A stretch of 64,000 nt of DNA, from positions 682,001 through 746,000 of the forward strand of contig JADJLP010000001.1 in the NCBI GenBank assembly GCA_016710065.1, in the 5' to 3' direction. Below are positions 54,757 through 63,607 of this stretch, piece after piece. Position 1 is the first letter of the stretch; every line of letters starts with the position of its first letter. The notes beneath the pieces were generated by a model, which saw only the letters and a program-made list of their open reading frames with translations, ran no database searches and had not been told where the DNA came from. The translations under genes and the position numbers were made by a program. The DNA is from Candidatus Ideonella esbjergensis (GTDB lineage: Bacteria > Pseudomonadota > Gammaproteobacteria > Burkholderiales > Burkholderiaceae_C).

Positions 54757-56582
54757 TTCTTCAAGCACTTCACGACTACTACGACCGTTCCGGCGAACTG
54801 GCACCGCCGGGCTGGGAATACAAGCGCATCCCGCTTCTCATCGAGATCACTGAAGAGGGTCGCTTTGTTCAACTGACTTCCTTGCGCCTTGGCCCCAAGG
54901 CGTCGGAAGTTGCGCCTTCACTGGTGCCTAAATCCGAAGGACGTTCCGGCACCAAGGCCTACGAAAAGCCCAACCTCCTGTGGGACCACATCGGCTTTGT
55001 GCTGGGTCACCCCAAGTCGGACGGTGCGGCCGACGTTGCCATGGCCGAAAAGCAGCATCAGCACTTTCGACAGCGTTTGAATGAGTTCGCCGCGCGATTG
55101 CCCGAATCTCGGGGGATGAAGGCTGTTCAGCGTTTCTATGAGAGCGACGAAGCGCAGCGTGTCAAGGCTGATCCGGCATGGGCTGAGGCATGCGATATCC
55201 CGGGTTGCAATGTCACGTTTCGCTTCGCTGCCGATACCGATTTGTTGGTGCATGCGTCTGACGTACGTGCCTTGATAGACCAAGACGCGGGGAAGGTCGC
55301 CATCGGGTCTCCTGCAATTTGCCTTGTGACGGGTGACAACGTGCCAATCGTTCGCCTCCACATGGACATTTCCGGCGTAGGTAAGCAGCCCAGTCGCTTG
55401 GCAGCCATCAATGACGACTCTGTTCCCGCCTTTGCGTCGTACGGAAAACACCAAGGAGAGAACTTTCCGGTTGGTGAGGTTGCCGCCTTCAAATACGCCA
55501 CGTCGCTCAATCATCTGCTTCGCCCTGGGTCAAAGCCAAAAATTCGGGTCGGCGATTCCATAGCAGTCTATTGGTCACAACGCGAGGATCGTGATCTGGG
55601 CGACGATTGGTTTGGGGCCATTTTTGGTGACGATGATCCCGACGCGCATGTTCGTCAGGTCGAGGCCGTGTTGAGCGCCGTGCACACGGGGGCCTTTTCT
55701 GGTGTCCGTGGTGATAACAAGTTCTTCGTGCTCGGCCTCTACCCTCCGAACAAGGCACGCATTGCCGTGCGCTTTTGGTTCCAAGCCCCGATACGTGAAT
55801 TTGCCTCGCAAATCGGACGGTGGTTTGATGATCTTGAAGTTTGCCGCTCAGACAAAGATCGAGAGCACCCTGGCCTTTATTACCTTCTCAGTAAGTTGAG
55901 TCTCGCCACGCGGGAAAAGCCGCATGGCGACACCAGCAAATTGCCTCCCCGACTCGCCGGAGATGTGTTGCGTTCGATCCTTTCTGGCTCCCCCCTGCCG
56001 CCACTACTTCTTCAATCAGTCCTACAGCGAATTCGAGCTGAACAGTCCAAGAAGGACGAGGCAACAGGGAAGCCTGTGCGTCATGTGTCGGCTGCCAGAG
56101 CCGCTCTTCTAAGGGCCTATGTCAATCGCTACCGCCGGCTGTACTCGCCTACCTTGAACAAGGAGATCTCCGTGTCACTAGACAAATCCAACTCGGAACC
56201 ACCCTATCTACTCGGAAGGCTATTTGCCGCTTACGAGAGGGTGCAGGAACTTGCGTCTGAACGAGATTTGAATCGAACCATTCGCGACGCCTACTTCGGT
56301 GCTGCCATGGCATCACCCAGATCCGTCTTCAACCGATTGGCACGCCTTGATCAAATTCATCTTCGCGATCTGAAGCGGGCGAATCCCCGCACCTGCGCCT
56401 ATCTTGATCGCCTACTACTGGAAATAGCCGACAAGATGAATTCCGATTCAAAGATCGCGTTCCCAGCACGATCCACCCAAGATCAGCAAGCCGGCTTTGC
56501 GCTGGGCTACTACCACCAGCGCCAGGCCTTCTTCACCAAGCCCAGCGATGCCGCAGGCGCCGCCACCGAACCCACCGTTTGA
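54753..56582 (+). CDS. cas8c: type I-C Cascade large subunit Cas8c (Csd1)
   Basis: The 609-residue protein has Csd1 landmarks: MILQALHDYYDRSGELAPPG at the start, RSGTKAYEKPNLLWDHIGFV, FRFAADTDLLVHASDVRALI, ICLVTGDNVPIVRLHMDISG, FKYATSLNHLLRPGSKPKIR, DSIAVYWSQ and YLLGRLFAAYERVQELASER near the C-terminus. It recognises the PAM and holds the DNA. In type I-C an internal start inside this gene commonly makes a Cas11c subunit; a candidate would lie in the last 130 or so codons. Confidence 0.95.
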   Translation: MILQALHDYYDRSGELAPPGWEYKRIPLLIEITEEGRFVQLTSLRLGPKASEVAPSLVPKSEGRSGTKAYEKPNLLWDHIGFVLGHPKSDGAADVAMAEKQHQHFRQRLNEFAARLPESRGMKAVQRFYESDEAQRVKADPAWAEACDIPGCNVTFRFAADTDLLVHASDVRALIDQDAGKVAIGSPAICLVTGDNVPIVRLHMDISGVGKQPSRLAAINDDSVPAFASYGKHQGENFPVGEVAAFKYATSLNHLLRPGSKPKIRVGDSIAVYWSQREDRDLGDDWFGAIFGDDDPDAHVRQVEAVLSAVHTGAFSGVRGDNKFFVLGLYPPNKARIAVRFWFQAPIREFASQIGRWFDDLEVCRSDKDREHPGLYYLLSKLSLATREKPHGDTSKLPPRLAGDVLRSILSGSPLPPLLLQSVLQRIRAEQSKKDEATGKPVRHVSAARAALLRAYVNRYRRLYSPTLNKEISVSLDKSNSEPPYLLGRLFAAYERVQELASERDLNRTIRDAYFGAAMASPRSVFNRLARLDQIHLRDLKRANPRTCAYLDRLLLEIADKMNSDSKIAFPARSTQDQQAGFALGYYHQRQAFFTKPSDAAGAATEPTV

Positions 56583-56599
56583 ACCCCAGGGAGACCACC

Positions 56600-57550
56600 A
56601 TGAACCTCACCCACCGCTACGACTTCGTGCTGCTGTTTGACGTGAAAGACGGCAACCCCAACGGCGACCCCGATGCCGGCAACCTGCCGCGCCTGGACGC
56701 TGAAACCGGCCACGGCCTGATGACCGACGTGGCGCTCAAACGCAAGGTGCGCAACTTCGTGGCCTTGACGCGCGACCAGTCCGAGATCGAGCCGCAGCCG
56801 GGCGAAAAGCGCTGCGAAATCTATGTGCGCGAAAAAGCCATCCTGAACCTGCAGCATCAGCGCGCCTATTCCGCTTTGAAGCTGGATGCGCCGACCGAGG
56901 AAGCTACGGAGGCCGCCGAAGGCGAGGACAAGAAGGCCAAGAAGGGCGCCAAGGACAAGCGCAAGGGCAGTGCCAGCGACGTGGAGCAAGCCCGCAAGTG
57001 GATGTGCCAGAACTTCTTTGACGTTCGCACCTTTGGTGCCGTGATGTCCACGGGCACCAACGCCGGCGAGGTGCGCGGCCCGGTGCAACTCACTTTCGCC
57101 CGCTCCATTGACCCCATCGTGGCCTTGGAGCACTCCATCACCCGCATGGCGGTTGCCACTGAGGCAGAAGCCGAGAAACAGCAGGGTGACAACCGCACCA
57201 TGGGACGCAAGCACACGGTGCCGTACGGTCTCTATGCGGCGCACGGTTTCGTTTCATCGTTCCTGGCCAAGCAAACCGGCTTTGGCGATGACGACCTGGA
57301 GTTGCTGTGGCAAGCGCTGGAGCACATGTTCGAGCACGACCGCTCGGCGGCGCGCGGTGAAATGTCCACCCGTGGGCTGTATGTGTTTGAGCACGCCAGC
57401 GAACTGGGCAATGCCCATGCCCATGCGCTGTTTGAGCGCATCACGGCGAGCAAGAAGGTGGATGCACCTCGCGCGTTCAGCGACTACGAGGTCAGCGTCA
57501 ACGAGGCGGGTTTGCCCGAGGGCGTGAAGCTGATTCGCCGGGTGGGTTGA
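56600..57550 (+). CDS. cas7c: type I-C Cascade backbone Cas7c (Csd2)
   Basis: The product is 316 residues from ATG 56600, which follows AGGGAGACC. It starts MNLTHRYDFVLLFDVKDGNP with NGDPDAGNLPRLDAETGHGL, the Csd2/Cas7 RAMP N-terminus. Further blocks are DVALKRKVRNFVAL, FFDVRTFGAVMSTGTNAGEV, HTVPYGLYAAHGFVSSFLAK and HMFEHDRSAARGEMSTRGLY. A charged Lys/Glu-rich insert lies at about 105-125. It coats the crRNA. An in-frame TTG at 56579 is a less likely start. Confidence 0.96.
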   Translation: MNLTHRYDFVLLFDVKDGNPNGDPDAGNLPRLDAETGHGLMTDVALKRKVRNFVALTRDQSEIEPQPGEKRCEIYVREKAILNLQHQRAYSALKLDAPTEEATEAAEGEDKKAKKGAKDKRKGSASDVEQARKWMCQNFFDVRTFGAVMSTGTNAGEVRGPVQLTFARSIDPIVALEHSITRMAVATEAEAEKQQGDNRTMGRKHTVPYGLYAAHGFVSSFLAKQTGFGDDDLELLWQALEHMFEHDRSAARGEMSTRGLYVFEHASELGNAHAHALFERITASKKVDAPRAFSDYEVSVNEAGLPEGVKLIRRVG

Positions 57551-57555
57551 CCCAG

Positions 57556-57846
57556 CTACCGGCCCTGCCAATACGACGGAGCCCGGCTTTGATGCGCCAC
57601 CGCCACCACGCTGATCAGTTTGCCGCGCACGCGGTACACCAGCGTGTACGGAAAGCGCTTCAAGGGCCAGTGGCGAGTGTCGTGCGCGCCGGGCGTGCCG
57701 ATCTTGGGCAGCTGTGTCAGCAACTGCACGGCACGGGCCAGGGCATGTTCGAACTGTTCGGCAACCTGCACACCGCCATCGTCCAGATACCACTGCATCG
57801 CACTTGCCAGTTCCTGGCGCGCAGCGGGTTGGAACTCCAACTTCAT
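57556..57846 (-). CDS. RelE/ParE-type toxin, between cas7c and cas4
   Basis: The 96-residue protein (MKLEFQPAARQELASAMQWY, EQFEHALARAVQLLTQLPKI, HDTRHWPLKRFPYTLVYRVR and SVVAVAHQSRAPSYW) is a ParE/RelE-fold toxin. These block translation or gyrase. It lies on the opposite strand to the cas genes, and its stop is 5 bp after the cas7c stop. Its ATG overlaps the antitoxin stop by 4 bp. No inactivating change is visible. Confidence 0.9.
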   Translation of the reverse strand: MKLEFQPAARQELASAMQWYLDDGGVQVAEQFEHALARAVQLLTQLPKIGTPGAHDTRHWPLKRFPYTLVYRVRGKLISVVAVAHQSRAPSYWQGR

Positions 57847-58085
57847 GCTCTGAGTGCGCGTGCTTCAATCATCTTGCGCAGCTCACCCATCGCCTGCTCT
57901 GCAGGAATGCCCACAGATCGGCCGGCGTCCATGTCGGCGATGCGCCTGGCGATTTCGGCGTCCCAGTCTGGGTGCAGTGGCGGCGCGGGCAGAACGGTGT
58001 CGGCCAAGCGCTCAATGAGTTCGGCGCGTTCCTCGGGCGAGAGTTTCAGGGCTTCTGCGGTGACGGTTTCCAGCGCGGCGGTCAT
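57843..58085 (-). CDS. addiction-module antitoxin (RelB/StbD-like)
   Basis: The 80-residue protein from ATG 58085 (MTAALETVTAEALKLSPEER, AELIERLADTV) has the sequence of the short putative addiction-module component family: an N-terminal helical stretch and a charged C-terminal half (DWDAEIARRIADMDAGRSVG, PAEQAMGELRKMIE). It pairs with the toxin downstream (ATGA overlap) and should autoregulate a promoter between 58086 and the cas4 start at 58144. A longer frame from 58145 would overlap cas4 and is not used. Confidence 0.85.
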   Translation of the reverse strand: MTAALETVTAEALKLSPEERAELIERLADTVLPAPPLHPDWDAEIARRIADMDAGRSVGIPAEQAMGELRKMIEARALRA

Positions 58086-58143
58086 GGCGGGCTCCTGGGT
58101 GAATGTGTTGCGCAAAGTGTAGTCCGGAGCGAGTCCCATCACC

Positions 58144-58785
58144 ATGAACGAGTTGGATGCATTGCCCTTGTCTGCACTGCAGCACTGGGCCTATTGCCCG
58201 CGCCAGTGCGGGCTGATTCATCTGGAGCAGGCGTTTGACGACAACCTGCACACCTTGCGCGGCAACGCGGTGCATGCCCGGGTGGATCAACCTGGCGTTG
58301 AAACGGCCAAGGGCCTGCGGGTAGAGCGCGCGCTGCCCTTGTGGCACGACGCGCTGGGCCTGATCGGCAAGGCAGACGTGGTGGAGTTTTCAGCCGCTGG
58401 CGCTCCCTACCCCGTGGAATATAAGCATGGCTCGCGCCACAAGGCGGCCGACATTGCCGCTTGCGATGATTTGCAGCTTGCTGGGCAGGCGCTGTGCCTG
58501 GAGGCCATGACCGGGCACGCCGTGCCAGAGGGCGCGCTGTACTACGCCAGCTCCAAGCGGCGCCGTGTGGTGGCGATGGATGCGGGGCTGCGGCAGGCGG
58601 TGGCCACTACCGCTGCAGCGGTACGGCACATGCTGGTCACCGAGGCTTTGCCGCCGCCGCTGGCGGGCGAGCGGGCGCAGCAACGCTGCAAGGGTTGTTC
58701 GCTCAACGAGCGCTGCCAGCCGCAAATTGGCGCATCGCCTGCCATGCGCGAGCTGCGCGCCAACTTGTTCGATCCCGAGGCGTGA
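58144..58785 (+). CDS. cas4: CRISPR adaptation nuclease Cas4
   Basis: The 213-residue RecB-like nuclease has ALQHWAYCPRQCGLIHLEQA (first Cys and motif region), GLIGKADVVEF and PYPVEYKHGSR (catalytic D and E-x-K), QLAGQALCLEAM (QxxxY-like) and CKGCSLNERC near the end, giving the four Cys for the iron-sulfur cluster. It trims prespacers and checks the PAM side. Here cas4 lies downstream of the TA pair and only 58 bp from the antitoxin start. Confidence 0.95.
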   Translation: MNELDALPLSALQHWAYCPRQCGLIHLEQAFDDNLHTLRGNAVHARVDQPGVETAKGLRVERALPLWHDALGLIGKADVVEFSAAGAPYPVEYKHGSRHKAADIAACDDLQLAGQALCLEAMTGHAVPEGALYYASSKRRRVVAMDAGLRQAVATTAAAVRHMLVTEALPPPLAGERAQQRCKGCSLNERCQPQIGASPAMRELRANLFDPEA

Positions 58786-58812
58786 ACCACTGGCCACGTG
58801 CACTTCACCATC

Positions 58813-59859
58813 ATGCAACTGCTCAACACCCTCTACGTCAACACGCCCGACAGCTACCTGCGGCTGGACAACGACACCTTGCGCGTTCAGCTGGAAGACG
58901 AAACCCGCCTGCGGGTGCCCTTGCACCACTTGCAGGCGGTGGTTTGCTTTGGCAGGGTAGGCGTTTCCATTCCACTGATGCACAGGCTGGCGGATGAGGC
59001 CATCGCCTTGGTGCTGCTGGACGAAAACGGCCGCTTCAAGGCACGCTTGGAGGGCGCGGTGCAGGGCAACGTGTTGCTGCGCCGCGCCCAGCACACCCAG
59101 TCGATGACGCCAGCGTTTTGTCTGAACCTGGCACGGGCCTGCGTGGCCGGCAAGGTCAAGAACTCGCGCCAGGTGTTGCAACGCGGTGCCCGCGATGCCA
59201 AGAGCGAAGCCGATGGCGCAGCGCTGACGCGGGGCGCACAAGACCTGGCGGCCACACTGCGCGCCTTGCCGCGAGCGGCTGAGATGGACATCTTGCGCGG
59301 CCTGGAGGGCGAGGCTGCCCGGCAGTATTTCGCCTGCCTGCCATTGCTGGTGCGTGCCGACCTGCGCCAGCACTTCAGCATGGATGGCCGCAGCCGCAGG
59401 CCACCGCGCGACCGGTTCAATGCCCTGCTGTCGTTCCTCTACTCGATGTGGATGAACGATTGCCGTAGCGCGCTAGAAGCCGCTGGGCTCGATCCGCAGG
59501 TGGGCTTTTTGCACGTGCTGCGGCCGGGGCGCGCCGCGCTGGCGCTGGACATGATGGAAGAGTTCAGGCCATTGGCAGACAGGTTGGCGCTGACGCTGGT
59601 CAACCGGGGGCAGCTCACGCCGGAAGACTTTGATCTGCGCGAGGGCGGTGCGGTGTCGCTCAAGCCCGAGGCGCGCAAGGCGGTGGTGGTGGCGTTTCAA
59701 GAGCGCAAGAAAGAAGAGATTGCGCACCCCTTGCTGGCCCAAGCCGTCCCGTTGGGCCTGGTGCCCTTGGTGCAAGCCCGCCTGATGGCGCGTGCCATCC
59801 GGGGTGAGCAAGATGCAGACGGTGGCGTTGGCAGCTACCTGCCCTTCATCGTGAGGTAG
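58813..59859 (+). CDS. cas1: CRISPR integrase Cas1
   Basis: The 348-residue protein from ATG 58813 starts MQLLNTLYVNTPDSYLRLDN, typical of type I-C Cas1. The catalytic region shows LEGEAARQYFACLP (Glu), FLYSMWMNDCRSALEAAGLD and VGFLHVLRPGRAALALDMME (His and acidic ligand) with EFRPLADRLALTLVN. It integrates new spacers with Cas2. A GTG at 58798 is in frame, but the family begins near the ATG used. Confidence 0.96.
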   Translation: MQLLNTLYVNTPDSYLRLDNDTLRVQLEDETRLRVPLHHLQAVVCFGRVGVSIPLMHRLADEAIALVLLDENGRFKARLEGAVQGNVLLRRAQHTQSMTPAFCLNLARACVAGKVKNSRQVLQRGARDAKSEADGAALTRGAQDLAATLRALPRAAEMDILRGLEGEAARQYFACLPLLVRADLRQHFSMDGRSRRPPRDRFNALLSFLYSMWMNDCRSALEAAGLDPQVGFLHVLRPGRAALALDMMEEFRPLADRLALTLVNRGQLTPEDFDLREGGAVSLKPEARKAVVVAFQERKKEEIAHPLLAQAVPLGLVPLVQARLMARAIRGEQDADGGVGSYLPFIVR

Positions 59860-59875
59860 CCGTAGGAGAACAGGC

Positions 59876-60166
59876 ATGTTGATCATCGTCTGCTACGACG
59901 TGAACACCGAATCCAAAGCCGGCCGCCGCCGCTTGCGCAGGGTGGCCAAGGTGTGTGAGAGCACGGGGCAACGGGTGCAGAAATCAGTGTTCGAGTGCCA
60001 GGTGACCCTGGCGGAATTTGAGGCGTTGGAGCGACGCTTGCTGGACGAGATAGAACTCGCCGAAGACTGCCTGCGGCTTTACCGCCTGCCCGATTCGCGT
60101 GGTGCCGAGGTGAAGGAGCATGGCCGCTTCAAGGCCGTGGACTTCGAGGGCCCGTTGGTGCTGTGA
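59876..60166 (+). CDS. cas2: CRISPR adaptation protein Cas2
   Basis: The 96-residue ferredoxin-like protein starts MLIIVCYDVNTESKAGRRRL (Asp in YDV), then KVCESTGQRVQKSVFECQVT, then LYRLPDSRGAEV and the end GPLVL. It bridges two Cas1 dimers. It follows cas1 by 16 bp with GGAG before the ATG, and precedes the CRISPR leader. Confidence 0.96.
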   Translation: MLIIVCYDVNTESKAGRRRLRRVAKVCESTGQRVQKSVFECQVTLAEFEALERRLLDEIELAEDCLRLYRLPDSRGAEVKEHGRFKAVDFEGPLVL

Positions 60167-60376
60167 CGATGCCGAGAGGCATGGGCTACCATCTTTGCGC
60201 GAAGCTCAAGTGGTGCTTCGGCGCCCCAAGAGGTTCGCGCGCTTCGCAAGTGGTTGATCGGACAAGGTTTTCAATGAAACGCCCCGTTGTTCGCCCCCAC
60301 GCCATGGGCCCCATGGCGCCGGGTTCGCGCAAAGGCACGAAATTCCTGCCCTGTCGGAACGACTTATGCGCGAAGC
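60167..60376 (+). promoter_or_regulatory. CRISPR leader
   Basis: The 210 bp between cas2 and the first repeat should hold the array promoter and the Cas1-Cas2 docking site. It contains several related GCGCGAAGC / GCTTCGC words (near 60196, 60236 and 60367). A miniature repeat copy, GTTTTCAATGAAAC (60267-60280), joins an inner and an end part of the repeat. A near-palindrome GCCATGGGCCCCATGGC lies at 60301-60317. No gene is seen. Confidence 0.7.
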
Positions 60377-61273
60377 CGCTCGCCCGTTTTCAATGACGGG
60401 CGTGGATTGAAACTTGTTCATGTCTCGGCTCGGCATTGGTGCCGGCACGCGCTCGCCCGTTTTCAATGACGGGCGTGGATTGAAACACTATTCGCTACCG
60501 CGCCGGCCTGCTGCCCAGCATCGCTCGCCCGTTTTCAATGACGGGCGTGGATTGAAACAAGTTCGTCGACAAGAGCACGGGCGAGGAACGCGCGCTCGCC
60601 CGTTTTCAATGACGGGCGTGGATTGAAACTGCCAGGTTTTGAACCAGTCCAGCTTGGTGGCGTCGCTCGCCCGTTTTCAATGACGGGCGTGGATTGAAAC
60701 GCACCTCGTAGCGGTCAACCGGCAGGCTTCCCGTGCGCTCGCCCGTTTTCAATGACGGGCGTGGATTGAAACAGGCCCACGGCCAAACCGCCCAGCGCCG
60801 AGCCGATCGCTCGCCCGTTTTCAATGACGGGCGTGGATTGAAACCCCGGCTTGCACGCCTAAGGCCCAGCCATGGCCGCGCTCGCCCGTTTTCAATGACG
60901 GGCGTGGATTGAAACAGCGATGCTCACGCCTGTGAGTGGTTGGGTGACCCGCTCGCCCGTTTTCAATGACGGGCGTGGATTGAAACTCGCTTTGGCAGTG
61001 CATCGAACGGATCAACGCAGCGCTCGCCCGTTTTCAATGACGGGCGTGGATTGAAACGCATGATCGTGCTCGGAATCGACATCGGTCTGACTCCGCTCGC
61101 CCGTTTTCAATGACGGGCGTGGATTGAAACTTGGCCACCCGCTGGCAATACCTGTGCGCCTGTTCGCTCGCCCGTTTTTCAATGACGGGCGTGGATTGAA
61201 ACCTCGGTAACGCCACGCTTGCCCACTGCTGCGCGCCGCTCGCTCGTCTTCAACGACGGCTGCGGACTGCCCC
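60377..61273 (+). CRISPR. type I-C CRISPR array, 12 repeats plus a decayed terminal repeat, 12 spacers
   Basis: The 37 nt repeat starts CGCTCGCCCGTTTTCAATGA and ends GCGTGGATTGAAAC. Stem arms are CGCCCGT and ACGGGCG around TTTCAATG. Repeats start at 60377, 60450, 60522, 60593, 60664, 60736, 60808, 60879, 60950, 61021, 61094 and 61165. The first eleven are identical; the twelfth has one extra T (38 nt). A degenerate copy at 61237-61273 (CGCTCGCTCGTCTTCAACGA) ends the array. Spacers are 34-36 nt and all different. The orientation agrees with the cas genes and leader: new spacers enter at the 60377 side. Confidence 0.98.
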
Positions 61274-61319
61274 ACATCTGTGAGTGGCGGCCAACCCAAT
61301 CGCCCAGAGGCGCCACGGC

Positions 61320-62708
61320 TCAACGCCCGCCCATCCCCGGCGGCAGCATGCCTTTCATGCCGCCCATGCGTTTCATCATCTTCATCAGGCCGCCGCCCTT
61401 CATCTTCTTCATCATGCCCTGCATCTGGTCGAACTGGTTCAGCACCCGGTTGACCTCCTGGATCTGCACACCGGCACCGGCGGCGATGCGGCGCTTGCGG
61501 CTGGCCTTGCTCTTGCCGTCCATCAGCAGCGAGGGTTGGCGGCGCTCTTTGGCGGTCATGGCGTTGAGGATGCCCTCCATGCGCTTCATGTCCTTCTCGG
61601 CGCGGTCCATGTCCGGCTGGCCGGCCTTGGCGGTCATCTGGGTCGGCAGCTTGTCCATCAGGCTGCTGAGCCCGCCCATTTTCTTCATCTGGCTGATCTG
61701 GGCCAGAAAGTCGTTCAGGTCAAAGCCCGAGCCCGAGCGCAGCTTGTCGGCCAGCTTTTGCGCGGCCTCCACGTCCACGCCCTTGGTGACTTCTTCCACC
61801 AGGGCCACGATGTCGCCCATGCCCAGCACGCGGCCGGCGTGGCGCTCGGCGTCAAACACCTCCAGGCCGTCGATCTTCTCGGACGTGCCGGCGAACTTGA
61901 TGGGCGCGCCGGTGATCTGCCGCACCGACATGGCCGCGCCGCCGCGCGAATCGCCGTCGAGCTTGGTGAGGATCACGCCGGTGAGCGGCAGCGCTTCCTT
62001 GAAGGCCTTGGCGGTGTTGATGGCGTCCTGGCCCTGCATGGCATCGACCACGAACAGCGTTTCCACCGGGTTCAGCACCGCGTGCAACTCGCGGATCTCG
62101 GCCATCAGCGCTTCGTCGATGGCCAAGCGGCCAGCGGTGTCCACCAGCAGCACGTCGAAGTAGTGCTTCTTGGCCCAGTCGAGGGCGGCCAGCGCGATGT
62201 CGCGCGGCTGCTGGTTGGGCTCACTGGGGAACCATTCGGCGCCGGCTTGTCGGGTCACCGTCTTCAACTGTTCGATGGCGGCCGGGCGGTAGACGTCGGC
62301 CGAAACGGTGAGCACCTTCTTCTTGCGCTTTTCGATCAGGTGCTTGGCCAGCTTGGCGGTGGTGGTGGTCTTGCCCGCGCCCTGCAGGCCGGCCATCAGG
62401 ATCACGGCCGGCGGCTGCGCGGCCAGGTTGATGTCGGCCACGCCCTCGCCCATGGTGGCGGCGAGCTCCTTGTGCACCACGCTCACCAGCACCTGGCCCG
62501 GGTTGAGCGAGCCCACCACCTCCTGGCCCAGGGCTTTTTCCTTCACGCGGGCGATGAAATCGCGCACCACGGGCAGGGCCACGTCGGCTTCCAGCAGGGC
62601 CATGCGCACCTCGCGCAGCATGTCCTGCACGTTGGCTTCGGTGATGCGGGCCTGGCCGCGCATGGTCTTGACCAGGCGTGACAGTCGGTCGGTGAGGGTG
62701 GTGGCCAT
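61320..62708 (-). CDS. ffh: signal recognition particle protein Ffh
   Basis: The 462-residue GTPase from ATG 62708 has an N domain (MATTLTDRLSRLVKTMRGQA) and a G domain with AGLQGAGKTTTTAKLAKHL (G1), VLLVDTAGRLAIDEALMAEI (G3) and GVILTKLDGDSRGGAAMSVR (G4). The C-terminal M domain is rich in methionine (MQGMMKKMKGGGLMKMMKRM). It delivers nascent membrane proteins to FtsY. It is divergent from the cytochrome assembly gene. A longer open frame to 62882 overlaps that gene. Confidence 0.98.
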   Translation of the reverse strand: MATTLTDRLSRLVKTMRGQARITEANVQDMLREVRMALLEADVALPVVRDFIARVKEKALGQEVVGSLNPGQVLVSVVHKELAATMGEGVADINLAAQPPAVILMAGLQGAGKTTTTAKLAKHLIEKRKKKVLTVSADVYRPAAIEQLKTVTRQAGAEWFPSEPNQQPRDIALAALDWAKKHYFDVLLVDTAGRLAIDEALMAEIRELHAVLNPVETLFVVDAMQGQDAINTAKAFKEALPLTGVILTKLDGDSRGGAAMSVRQITGAPIKFAGTSEKIDGLEVFDAERHAGRVLGMGDIVALVEEVTKGVDVEAAQKLADKLRSGSGFDLNDFLAQISQMKKMGGLSSLMDKLPTQMTAKAGQPDMDRAEKDMKRMEGILNAMTAKERRQPSLLMDGKSKASRKRRIAAGAGVQIQEVNRVLNQFDQMQGMMKKMKGGGLMKMMKRMGGMKGMLPPGMGGR

Positions 62709-62800
62709 TGGGGGGCGCTCCTTGGCGCGTCGCCGCTTGTTGGGGTACAGGCTTGCGATCTGAGAGGGGGGCGACGGGTTGCCGCCGGTAAACTGTGGCC

Positions 62801-63601
62801 ATGATTTTATCTGCCGCTCCCGAAACGCTGTTTGCGTTGCTGGCCATTGCGGGCTATCTGCTGGCTTGCGCGCCTGCCGCACCCGAGTGGCGCTGGCCGG
62901 TGCAGGTGCTCACCGGGGCCTGGGGTCTGCACGCCCTGGTCATCACCGCCAGCGTGGGCATCGCAGCGGGCTCGGGTGAGGGGCTGCGGCTGGGTTTCTC
63001 GCCGGTGCTCTCGTTCACCGTCTGGCTTGTGTTGCTGGTGTATGGCATCGAGAGCCGCTTCGTGCCGGTGACCAGCGTGCGCCGCGTGATGGCCTTGTGC
63101 GGCGCTGCCGCCGTGCTGTTGGCCTGGGCCTACCCGGGCGAGGTGCGGGCCGTGGCGCAATCGCGCTGGGCGCCGCTGCACTGGGTGCTGGGGCTCACCT
63201 CCTACGGCCTGTTTGGTGCGGCCGTGCTGCACGCGCTGATGTTGGACGCCGCCGACCAGCGCATGCGCACCAAGAAGACCGGTCCACCCACCGCGCTGGG
63301 CATGCCGCTGCTGAAGCTGGAGCGCATGACCTACCGGTTCGTGGAGGCCGGCTTTGTGGTGCTCACGCTGGCCTTGCTGATCGGCCTGGCCGAGCCCCAT
63401 TGGCGCTGGGCCGACCGCAAGACGGTGCTCTCGCTGCTGGGCTGGGGCACGTTCGCGGCCTTGATCGTGGGCCGGCAGTGGCGCGGCTGGCGCGGCCGGC
63501 AGGCCACGCGCTGGTTGTATGCCGGGGCCTTGTTGCTGCTGCTGGCCTATGTGGGCTCGCGCTTCGTCACCGAGGTGGTGTTGCAGCGCTCGGGTGCCTG
63601 A
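62801..63601 (+). CDS. CcsA/YpjD-like cytochrome c assembly protein
   Basis: The 266-residue membrane protein from ATG 62801 (GTG 62795 possible) has eight hydrophobic helices. It carries APLHWVLGLTSYGLFGAAVL near 125 and a conserved-looking MTYRFVEAGFVVLTLALLIG, with histidines at the loop ends. This is the CcsA/HemX-like family that often sits next to ffh in betaproteobacteria. A heme-handling role is likely but unproven. Confidence 0.85.
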   Translation: MILSAAPETLFALLAIAGYLLACAPAAPEWRWPVQVLTGAWGLHALVITASVGIAAGSGEGLRLGFSPVLSFTVWLVLLVYGIESRFVPVTSVRRVMALCGAAAVLLAWAYPGEVRAVAQSRWAPLHWVLGLTSYGLFGAAVLHALMLDAADQRMRTKKTGPPTALGMPLLKLERMTYRFVEAGFVVLTLALLIGLAEPHWRWADRKTVLSLLGWGTFAALIVGRQWRGWRGRQATRWLYAGALLLLLAYVGSRFVTEVVLQRSGA

Positions 63602-63607
63602 GAGGCC

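Noticed and set aside
54753..56582. Separate annotated Cas11c small-subunit gene within cas8c
   Set aside because: Known in type I-C systems, but I could not fix an internal start with a ribosome site from sequence alone, so it is only mentioned.
56579..56599. TTG start of cas7c seven codons upstream
   Set aside because: ATG 56600 has a proper ribosome site and matches the family start.
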